Assembly (NCBI GenBank): GCA_030621655.1
Contig: JAUXHH010000094.1
Span: forward strand, 1-6,518
From: Desulfobacterales bacterium
GTDB taxonomy: Bacteria > Desulfobacterota > Desulfobulbia > Desulfobulbales > BM004
Reading direction: 5' to 3'
DNA length: 6,518 nt
The notes beneath the pieces are model-generated. The model had not been told where the DNA came from. It did no database searches and worked only from the letters and a program-made list of their open reading frames with translations. The position numbers and the translations under genes were made by a program. Shown piece after piece: positions 1 through 5,029 of the stretch (position 1 is its first letter; each line of letters opens with the position of its first letter).

Positions 1-99
1 GTTGCTGAGCATCCGGGGCAGGTGGTGCTTGAGACCATTATCGGTTCAACCCGTATGGTGGATATGCTCCATGGGGAACCGCTGCCGCGAATTTGCTAG
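1..99 (+). CDS. C-terminal tail of an unidentified plus-strand protein (partial, 5' end outside window)
   Basis: Frame 1 is open from the first base to a TAG at 97-99 and gives 32 residues, beginning VAEHPGQVVLETIIGSTRMV and ending GEPLPRIC. Codon choice and composition look like real coding sequence, and the other frames give poorer peptides. The only motif is G-S-T-R-M-V-D. It resembles the G-x-T-R-L-I-D close to the C-terminus of pantoate-beta-alanine ligase (PanC), which would be notable with panE nearby. However, the extra tail after that motif does not fit PanC well, and 32 residues are too few to name the protein. The gene converges on the minus-strand cluster. Its stop codon lies at the centre of a perfect palindrome (88-107), so the last residues may be set by a repeat inserted at the 3' end. 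Coding status is fairly likely; identity is open. Confidence 0.6.
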   Translation, partial: VAEHPGQVVLETIIGSTRMVDMLHGEPLPRIC

Positions 100-107
100 C
101 AAATTCG
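88..107. repeat. Perfect 20-bp palindrome spanning the stop codon of the left-edge gene
   Basis: CGAATTTGCTAGCAAATTCG equals its own reverse complement over all 20 bases, with a GCTAGC core. The TAG stop of the left-edge frame is at 97-99, in the middle. As RNA it could form an 8-bp stem with a CTAG loop. No T-run follows on either strand, so it is not a normal intrinsic terminator. It directly abuts the heptamer array starting at 107. It could be a protein-binding dyad, an mRNA 3'-end stabilising hairpin, or the edge of a repeat element. Confidence 0.75.
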
Positions 108-207
108 AATTATGAATTAAGAATTATAAATTATGAATGAAGAACAAACTGCAATTTTGCATTTTGAATTCTAAATTTTTAATTGTGAAATGTGAATGGT
201 GAAATGC
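107..207. repeat. Degenerate heptamer (7-bp period) AT-rich array in two blocks
   Basis: From 107 the sequence reads as consecutive heptamers: GAATTAT, GAATTAA, GAATTAT, AAATTAT, GAATGAA, GAACAAA. After a less regular stretch (149-165, including the small dyad GCAATTTTGC) the period resumes at 166 in a shifted phase: GAATTCT, AAATTTT, TAATTGT, GAAATGT, GAATGGT, GAAATGC. No frame here looks coding. The two blocks are partly complementary, so a long imperfect hairpin is possible. Short heptanucleotide arrays like this occur between genes in various bacteria; no function is shown by the sequence. Confidence 0.7.
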
Positions 208-223
208 TTGTGAGAAACCCGGG

Positions 224-350
224 TTAGCCTTGTGCTTTTCTTTTTTACCCTAGAACCCTCGACCCCTTGACCCCTCGAAACCTTTGTTTAGCCTTGTGCC
301 TTTGTCTTTTACCCTTGAAACCTCGACCCCTGGAAACCTTGAACCCTTTA
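224..350. repeat. Tandem 62-bp direct repeat (64-bp period) built from degenerate octamers
   Basis: Bases 224-285 and 288-349 align without gaps over 62 positions with 10 mismatches by hand count. Each copy opens with the identical 12-mer TTAGCCTTGTGC, then a T-rich stretch, then five octamers of the form (A/C)(A/C)CCT(T/C)GA, at 247-286 and 311-350. The final octamer, ACCCTTTA, contains the TAA stop (348-350, minus strand) of the REC-GGDEF-DciA gene, so the array runs right up to and into that gene's 3' end. The sequence is pyrimidine-rich on the plus strand. No hairpin-plus-T-run terminator is seen in it. Confidence 0.8.
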
Positions 351-1727
351 TCTGCCTTTCGTCTTCATCTTAACCCAGAGACTTTTAAGGGAAGTTCTTA
401 AAGCATCATTCTCCAGTGCACTGATGAGTTGATCAAATTCCTGCTCCTGTTTTTTATCCAGGAAAATCGGTTTGGGTTTCTCAGTTTCAGGTTCCGGCGG
501 AACTGATAAAGAGCTGTCGAGTTGAAAGTGGATATCGGAGAGTTTTTCGCCGTCAAGCTGTTTGTTGATTTTTTCAAGCAACAGCATTTTTTGTAAATGC
601 AGTTGCTGCATCCAGATTGAGTCCCTGACCTTGACCCAGAGGACGGCACGACCTCGGATTAGAGAGGGCTGGGCAACTGCAGCAATTTCTTTGCCCACGG
701 TTCTGTCCCAGAATTCGAAAACTCTGTGCAGTTCGAGTTTGCCGCGCCATTTTTTGTTTTCAAAAACAGCTGAAAGAAGTCGGTTTATTTCCACCGGCTT
801 ATGCCTATTATTATTCACCTGTTGGGGCCTGCTATTTTTGTTGTCAACCACAACGCGGTTTCTGCCGGTTTGTTTGGCCTTATATAATGCAATATCAGAT
901 CTTTTGACCAGATCGTCAATGTCTTCTGTCCATTTTGCATCCTGAGTGCGTACGAATTGAGCCAGACCTATACTCAGGCCGGTGAGCGGCAGTTTCTTCT
1001 CGTTGAAACTCTCTATAAAGCGTTCAGAGGTACTTATAGCCTGATCTCTGGTGACCTGGGTCAGGATGACGCAGAATTCATCTCCGCCGTAACGGAAGGG
1101 CCAGTCAACGTTTTCCCTGATGCAATGCTTGATGATATCGCCGACGGATTTCAGAAGTTTGTCCCCAGCAAGATGTCCGTATTTGTCATTTATTTTCTTG
1201 AGATTGTCGACATCTATGACCGCCAGGAAAAGGTCATGACTCTGGCGGTGTGCCCGCCGGGCCTCTTCGAAGATTTTGGCATCAAAATGACGCCTGTTAT
1301 AGAGTCCTGTCAGGCCGTCGGAAATTGAAAGAAGTTCAAGTTGGCTCATGAGTTCTATCTCACGGACAAGCCTGTTGATCTTGGCTTCAAGTTCATCTGT
1401 GTTGAATGGTTTGGAAATGAAATCGCTGGCTCCGGCTCTGATGACATCCGTATAGGTAAAGGCGCGTTCATAACCGGTTACGACCATGACTTTGATATTT
1501 GGATAGTTTCTCTTGATGTGTTTCAGAAGTTCCATGCCGTCGATATCGGGCATAATCATATCTGTGAGTACGATATCAAAGAAATTGTGTTTCAGCTTTT
1601 CAATTGCCTCCTCCCCGTTTTGGGCTGTAACATAATCATGTCCGAAAATAGCCATAAGGTCAGTCAGAATTTCAAGAATTGACTGATCATCATCAACAAG
1701 CAGGATTTTTATACGGGGTTCAGTCAT
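348..1727 (-). CDS. Response regulator: receiver (REC) - GGDEF diguanylate cyclase - DciA/DUF721-like domain fusion
   Basis: A 459-residue cytoplasmic signalling protein with three domains. REC (about 5-122) has the acidic pocket at D12-D14, phosphoacceptor D56, T84 and K106 in SKPF. GGDEF (about 130-295) has metal-binding D172, N180 and D189 of the nucleotide pocket, and an intact RYGGDEF (signature 214-218), so it should make c-di-GMP from two GTP. The usual allosteric RxxD five residues before GGDEF reads E-N-V-D (205-208), with an arginine one place early. After a polar linker (296-312), residues about 313-405 match the DciA/DUF721 pattern: W340 followed by VG (344-345), P354, a V-x-V strand, then W372 and a long helix. 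A charged linker and a helical tail follow (about 423-459). No transmembrane segment. The start overlaps the Nudix stop as ATGA, indicating translational coupling. REC and GGDEF are certain; the DciA call is strong by pattern but untested. Confidence 0.93.
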   Translation of the reverse strand: MTEPRIKILLVDDDQSILEILTDLMAIFGHDYVTAQNGEEAIEKLKHNFFDIVLTDMIMPDIDGMELLKHIKRNYPNIKVMVVTGYERAFTYTDVIRAGASDFISKPFNTDELEAKINRLVREIELMSQLELLSISDGLTGLYNRRHFDAKIFEEARRAHRQSHDLFLAVIDVDNLKKINDKYGHLAGDKLLKSVGDIIKHCIRENVDWPFRYGGDEFCVILTQVTRDQAISTSERFIESFNEKKLPLTGLSIGLAQFVRTQDAKWTEDIDDLVKRSDIALYKAKQTGRNRVVVDNKNSRPQQVNNNRHKPVEINRLLSAVFENKKWRGKLELHRVFEFWDRTVGKEIAAVAQPSLIRGRAVLWVKVRDSIWMQQLHLQKMLLLEKINKQLDGEKLSDIHFQLDSSLSVPPEPETEKPKPIFLDKKQEQEFDQLISALENDALRTSLKSLWVKMKTKGR

Positions 1728-2161
1728 GGGCAGGCTGTCTCTGATTTATGTGTAAAGTAGTCCGCTAAAATTTGGGCGTGATCAAAAGCCAGGGGCGGCA
1801 GATTCTGCTGCATAAAGATGTCTGCTTTTGCGGCATCGTCTCCTGCACGCGGTGAACCATCTGCAGTTGCTATAAAAACGGTTGAAATTGTGTGATGCCG
1901 CGGATCCCTGTCCGGGTTTGAATAGGTCTTCAGCTGCTGCTTTAGAGTAATTTGGAGGCCTGTCTCCTCCAAGGCCTCACGCATGGCTGCCTGCTCAAGG
2001 GATTCGCCGTAATCCACGAACCCTCCAGGCAGGGCCCAACCAAAGGGGCTGTTCTTTCTTTCTATCAAAACGATACAGCCCTTTGTCTCTATTATTATAT
2101 CCACTGTTGGCAGTGGATTCTTATAGTTCTTTAAATGATGGCCGCATTTGGGGCATTCCAT
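1724..2161 (-). CDS. Nudix hydrolase, ADP-ribose pyrophosphatase-like, with N-terminal Cys-x2-Cys
   Basis: A 145-residue hydrolase of nucleoside diphosphates linked to another moiety. The Nudix box is complete: G47, E53, R61-E62, E65-E66, G68, L69, fitting G-x5-E-x7-R-E-U-x-E-E-x-G-U. The Cys-x2-Cys near the start (C3, C6, followed by H8-H9) looks like half of a zinc ribbon, but no second Cys pair is visible. The stretch SNPDRDPRHH (81-90) resembles the segment after the Nudix box in ADP-ribose pyrophosphatases, so ADP-ribose is the best-guess substrate; an oxidised nucleotide is an alternative. The ATG at 2159-2161 has GAGGT (minus strand, 2171-2175) at a workable 9-base spacing. It is the first gene of a two-gene unit, its stop overlapping the start of the REC-GGDEF-DciA gene by 4 bp, and it has its own promoter with a palindrome upstream. 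Family certain; substrate not. Confidence 0.92.
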   Translation of the reverse strand: MECPKCGHHLKNYKNPLPTVDIIIETKGCIVLIERKNSPFGWALPGGFVDYGESLEQAAMREALEETGLQITLKQQLKTYSNPDRDPRHHTISTVFIATADGSPRAGDDAAKADIFMQQNLPPLAFDHAQILADYFTHKSETACP

Positions 2162-2217
2162 TTTAAAGATACCTCAGCCTGTGATTATTGCACCCGGAAA
2201 AACCAGAACAAGCTGAA

Positions 2218-2247
2218 ATTATTAACATATCGTTAATAATGTGTAAA
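2218..2247 (-). promoter_or_regulatory. Predicted sigma70-type promoter with overlapping 9-bp inverted repeat (operator candidate) for the Nudix operon
   Basis: Read on the minus strand: -35 TTTACA (2242-2247), an 18-bp spacer, and -10 AATAAT (2218-2223), each one base from consensus. A perfect inverted repeat, ATTATTAAC-N5-GTTAATAAT (2218-2240), covers the whole -10 and most of the spacer, where a repressor would block RNA polymerase. Transcription would start near 2211, leaving a leader of about 50 bases before the Nudix ATG. The repeat has no G/C-rich stem or T-run, so it is unlikely to be a terminator for the HAD gene upstream. The binding protein is unknown. Confidence 0.6.
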
Positions 2248-2304
2248 CAGTTAGGTGTTGTTTGTCTTGATAAAGATGGTCATGCAAAGATCAGAAAAGA
2301 GGGA

Positions 2305-2880
2305 TCAGTCAAAACAAAGGGCATAAATAGCCTTCCAGTCTTCTACTGTTTGCAGGTTATGGCCATTTATATTCCATGGCTGGTTGTAAACCAGGGGGGT
2401 AATCCCCTTACCGGTCAGTTTTTGGCAGGTCTGCAAGCGGTCATCCACAAAATACTTCAGGCCAAGATCTTTTATGTAGGGGGCCTTGTTGTCATGCACA
2501 CCCATTGCTACCAGTCTCATTTCCTCATATACTGATGGATCGAGAAAGTGTTTGAGCCATATATCAATCGGTTTTTTCTGAGGGCGGGCGGTGACAAAAG
2601 TCAGAGGTGCATGTTCTGCATATTTATGCAGCACATGTATAGCATCTTCCATGGGTTGTATCCCTGAGGATAAAGGCTCGTCATGCAGCCGGGTAAAAAT
2701 GTCATCTATGATTTTCCGTTCCACATCCAGGCAGTCCACCACATCGTAATAGGTGATATCTTCCAGAGAGATTGAACGTAGGCCATATTCCTCATTGGCG
2801 ATCCGAATAAAGGCGCCGCCCGTATCAGCGACCACACCATCTATATCAAAGCCGATATGTGCCGGGTTAATTTTGTTCAT
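2305..2880 (-). CDS. HAD-superfamily hydrolase, putative 5'-nucleotidase
   Basis: A 191-residue soluble HAD phosphatase. Motif I is GFDIDGVVADT, with nucleophile D12 and acid/base D14. Motif II is the T at 97 in FVTAR. Motif III lysine is probably K132, and motif IV is the D146-D147 pair in YFVDDR. The helical insert between motifs I and II (about 30-85) is a C1-type cap. Size, layout and the VYNQPWN segment (164-170) resemble the 5'(3')-deoxyribonucleotidase/YqfW-like nucleotidase group, so dephosphorylation of a nucleoside monophosphate is the likely reaction; the substrate is inferred. The ATG at 2878-2880 is preceded by only a weak AGG. The gene lies 31 bp after panE in the same direction and is probably cotranscribed with it. 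No terminator is apparent before the promoter at 2218-2247, so some read-through into the Nudix gene is possible. Confidence 0.87.
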   Translation of the reverse strand: MNKINPAHIGFDIDGVVADTGGAFIRIANEEYGLRSISLEDITYYDVVDCLDVERKIIDDIFTRLHDEPLSSGIQPMEDAIHVLHKYAEHAPLTFVTARPQKKPIDIWLKHFLDPSVYEEMRLVAMGVHDNKAPYIKDLGLKYFVDDRLQTCQKLTGKGITPLVYNQPWNINGHNLQTVEDWKAIYALCFD

Positions 2881-2911
2881 TAATGAGCCTGGTATTTATT
2901 TGAGTCCAGAA

Positions 2912-3847
2912 TTAATAGGATATTTCAATCTCTTTTACCTTCCGGACCAACGCCTCGTTTACCGGGACAGGGATGCCTAATTTCCTGCCGGCTGCTACTA
3001 TCTCCCCATTGATGGAGTCAATCTCGGTAGGTCTTTTGTTATTGATATCCTGGAGCATGGACGAGAGATTCCGGGTAGTTTTTCTGCAGACGTCAAGGGT
3101 CATGGCAAGTGGATCGCCCACCACTTGGATTCCCTTGGCCCGTGCTACTGCTTCCCCCTCTTTAACTGCCGCAGTAAGCGTATTCAGTGTGTCAGCGTAT
3201 TCGAGCAATTCGCCGTTGGGGCACCGGTGTATAGCTGTAAGAGCATTAATGCCGACATTGATGACAAGCTTGGTCCAGACATAGTCTAGAATATTGTCAA
3301 CAATAGCAGTTTCCATGCCACAGTCATTCAGCAGGTTGCAGACTTTGGCAAGGAGAAGTGATTTGGCGAAACCTGCTGTTTTGAGAAAGCCGATTCTGGT
3401 TAAGCCGCTGCCGGCATGGCGTACATGACCGGGAGAGACCAGGTTTGCACCCAGGGCGGTTACGCCGAGAACGATTGCAGGTGATACTCTTCCGGGTTTG
3501 AGCAACTCCAGGTGACCGATGCCGTTTTGTAGTGTGACAAGCAGACTGTCAGAATGTGCCAGCTTTGCAGCCTGTTGAAGTCCATCGGCAACATCAGGGT
3601 ATTTGACACAGAGGATGATGATATCCGCTGGGCCGATTTCTTGCGGGTCAGCCGTTGCATTTATCTTACAATTTAATCGCTGGTCGCCTTTTTCCAGGAT
3701 CAGGCCCTGCTCGTTAAGAAATTTGGCCCGTTCAGGTTTATAGTCGAGAAGCCAGAGATCAAGAGGGGTTTTCGGGTTTGATTTAATAGTAAGGGAGGCA
3801 GCCAGCAGGGTGCCGAGGGCACCTGGTCCGATGATAGCAATTTTCAT
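2912..3847 (-). CDS. panE: 2-dehydropantoate 2-reductase (ketopantoate reductase)
   Basis: 311 residues, the normal length for PanE, which uses NADPH to reduce 2-dehydropantoate to D-pantoate in pantothenate/CoA synthesis in the cytoplasm. The N-terminal Rossmann domain opens with G7-x-G9-x2-G12. LQNG (106-109) supplies the conserved asparagine. The helical C-terminal domain has catalytic K193 in WTK, N197, N201 and N211 at the expected spacings, S263 in SSMLQDI, and E275 in KRPTEID. These positions correspond to E. coli K176, N180, N184, N194, S244 and E256. All key residues are present, so the enzyme should be active. The ATG at 3845-3847 gives the GxGxxG at the usual place but has no Shine-Dalgarno; the leader is almost entirely pyrimidine on the coding strand. 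It follows the lipoprotein terminator by about 40 bases and precedes the HAD gene by 31 bp. Confidence 0.95.
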   Translation of the reverse strand: MKIAIIGPGALGTLLAASLTIKSNPKTPLDLWLLDYKPERAKFLNEQGLILEKGDQRLNCKINATADPQEIGPADIIILCVKYPDVADGLQQAAKLAHSDSLLVTLQNGIGHLELLKPGRVSPAIVLGVTALGANLVSPGHVRHAGSGLTRIGFLKTAGFAKSLLLAKVCNLLNDCGMETAIVDNILDYVWTKLVINVGINALTAIHRCPNGELLEYADTLNTLTAAVKEGEAVARAKGIQVVGDPLAMTLDVCRKTTRNLSSMLQDINNKRPTEIDSINGEIVAAGRKLGIPVPVNEALVRKVKEIEISY

Positions 3848-3886
3848 GGTAGAAAAGGCAGAGTAGAGTGGAGCAGAAGGCAGGAG

Positions 3887-3927
3887 AAAAAAAGATCACG
3901 GGCTCCATTAAAATAGAACCCGTGATC
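3887..3927 (-). terminator. Intrinsic terminator of the lipoprotein gene
   Basis: On the minus strand, GATCACGGG (3919-3927) and CCCGTGATC (3894-3902) form a perfect 9-bp stem around a 16-base AT-rich loop, followed at once by seven T (3887-3893). It starts 13 bp after the lipoprotein stop codon. The plus-strand reading has no T-run, so it acts in one direction only. It should separate the lipoprotein transcript from panE, unless read-through occurs. Confidence 0.88.
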
Positions 3928-3940
3928 CTGAAAAATAAAA

Positions 3941-4783
3941 TTATTCCTTAACCGCTGCATCCTCAATAATTACTGAATAGGAATAGCCGGAACCAAAATC
4001 TTTGTCGGCGGCAAGAACGCCTTCCATGGTTATTATATCCCAGTCAGGACCAGCTTCCACCGAAGTGGTGATAACCAGGTCATGGGTGCTTTCCTCAGGG
4101 CTGCCTGTGCCGTCCTGGATATGGATCCAGTTGCGGCCCATGATACGCGGGGAGACTTTCATTACTTTGCCCCTGACAACAATGGTTTGGCCATTAAGTT
4201 CTGTAGCCTTGCTGAAAATCTCGGCAACCGTGTAGCTGTTTTCTCCTGGAGCTTTATCTACTTTGATCTCAGCAAACTCAACAACGGCCTTCTTGCTGCC
4301 GGTTATCATGTCGCCGCTTGCAGGTGCTCCAGGGCCACCTTCCGTGGAGAGTGCCTGAGAAAATGATTCTGCTCCAGTTTCTGCTGCTGGCATACCCGGT
4401 GGTATTGCTCCCTTACCTGCAAGGCCTGGTGAGAAGGTGATTTGCGGGAAGGTGCGGTCCAGGCTCTTGCTGAAGAAATTCTGCATAACCATGCCGTCCA
4501 TAAAGGTAATTTCTTCGCCTACTTCAATAACAGACTGGTTGACTGCTATCCATCTTTCGCCTGAATCTGTTGCAACATTAATATAGGTGTAGCCGGCAGC
4601 ATCCATGCTTTCCAGTACCGTTCCTGTCACAGGTGCAGGGGGTACTGCTGCTGTGCCTGCCTCAGGAGCCGCTTGCTGCTGGGCGGGTGATGTGCCGGCC
4701 TGTTCTTCTGGCTTGTCCTTGCTGCAGGCGGTTAAGCCGATTATAAAAACTAAACTGCAACATAATGAAATAAATTTATACAT
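3941..4783 (-). CDS. Exported lipoprotein with two predicted OB-fold-like modules, function unknown
   Basis: 280 residues with a lipoprotein signal peptide: M-Y-K start, hydrophobic core (about 4-16) and lipobox L17-T-A-C20. Ser at +2 suggests the outer membrane. A low-complexity Pro/Ala/Gln linker (about 22-51) follows. Module 1 (about 52-118) begins GTVLESMDAAGYTYI and continues with a WIAV strand and FFSKSLDRTF. Module 2 (about 184-277) contains LNGQTIVVRGKV, NWIHIQDGTG and DFGSGYSYSVIIEDA, typical of small-beta-barrel 'nucleotide/DNA-binding-like' periplasmic proteins. A Gly/Pro/Ala-rich linker (about 119-165) joins them. Both types of module are known to me mainly from uncharacterised proteins, so ligand and role are open; binding nucleic acid outside the cytoplasm should not be assumed. 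A strong GGAGG lies 7 bases before the ATG. With its own promoter and terminator the gene forms a single-gene unit. Confidence 0.88.
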   Translation of the reverse strand: MYKFISLCCSLVFIIGLTACSKDKPEEQAGTSPAQQQAAPEAGTAAVPPAPVTGTVLESMDAAGYTYINVATDSGERWIAVNQSVIEVGEEITFMDGMVMQNFFSKSLDRTFPQITFSPGLAGKGAIPPGMPAAETGAESFSQALSTEGGPGAPASGDMITGSKKAVVEFAEIKVDKAPGENSYTVAEIFSKATELNGQTIVVRGKVMKVSPRIMGRNWIHIQDGTGSPEESTHDLVITTSVEAGPDWDIITMEGVLAADKDFGSGYSYSVIIEDAAVKE

Positions 4784-4790
4784 GTACTAT

Positions 4791-4797
4791 CCTCCTC
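4791..4797 (-). promoter_or_regulatory. Strong ribosome binding site of the lipoprotein gene
   Basis: The minus strand reads GAGGAGG, 7 bases before the ATG at 4781-4783. This is the best Shine-Dalgarno in the window and fixes the start, which also gives a proper lipoprotein signal peptide. The other genes here have weak sites, which suggests comparatively high expression of the lipoprotein. Confidence 0.85.
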
Positions 4798-4865
4798 AAA
4801 ATTTTACTGCCGGTTTATTTATGGTTTCGTAAAGACTCTCAGCCGTAGAGGCCTGATAAAATCAA

Positions 4866-4894
4866 TTTATAACTGACTCAGTAGAATATGACAA
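4866..4894 (-). promoter_or_regulatory. Predicted sigma70-type promoter of the lipoprotein gene
   Basis: On the minus strand, -35 TTGTCA (4889-4894) and -10 TATAAA (4866-4871) are separated by exactly 17 bp; each hexamer differs from consensus at one base. Transcription would begin near 4859, giving a leader of about 75 bases before the ATG. This is the best promoter match found in the window. Confidence 0.62.
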
Positions 4895-4926
4895 TTCTGA
4901 TAACAAATCAAAAACACAATAAGCTT

Positions 4927-4980
4927 TTGGACCCTGAATAACAAGGGTGCAACTATAAATAATTATTTCGTTTACATCAA
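4927..4980 (-). promoter_or_regulatory. Possible second promoter with an imperfect dyad at its start site, in the SGNH-lipoprotein gap
   Basis: On the minus strand, TTGATG (4975-4980), a 17-bp spacer and TATAGT (4952-4957) make a weaker promoter candidate upstream of the main one. Right after it lies an imperfect inverted repeat, TTGgACCCT-N8-AGGGTgCAA (plus strand 4927-4952): 9-base arms with one G/G mismatch. The dyad could be an operator, or a weak terminator for the SGNH gene, although no proper T-run follows. The rest of the gap (about 4784-5029) holds the main promoter, the ribosome binding site and the small AT palindrome AAATAATTATTT (4957-4968). I see no gene in it. Confidence 0.35.
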
Positions 4981-5029
4981 GACCAAGTTGGCAAATCAAT
5001 TGTCACTGGAAAGGATACTAAAAAACCGT

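Noticed and set aside
1..99. Firm naming of the left-edge gene as panC
   Set aside because: Only the G-x-T-R-x-x-D motif fits; the remaining residues and the tail do not match PanC well, and the fragment is too short to decide.
88..107. Intrinsic terminator for the left-edge gene
   Set aside because: The palindrome can form a hairpin, but no T-run follows on either strand and the stem is AT-rich.
224..350. CRISPR-like array from the two similar repeat copies
   Set aside because: Only two imperfect copies without unique spacers, each itself made of octamers, and no cas genes. It is a tandem duplication.
957..1682. Two plus-strand open frames (957-1328 and 1341-1682) antisense to the GGDEF and REC domains
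   Set aside because: They mirror strongly conserved minus-strand domains, have no family resemblance and no ribosome site, and are explained as shadows.
2218..2240. Terminator of the HAD gene
   Set aside because: The stem is nearly all A/T with no T-run, and its position over a good -10/-35 pair fits an operator better.
2188..2535. Plus-strand open frame of 115 codons partly in the Nudix-HAD gap
   Set aside because: Most of it is antisense to the HAD catalytic region, the part in the gap covers the promoter palindrome, and the peptide has no recognisable motif.
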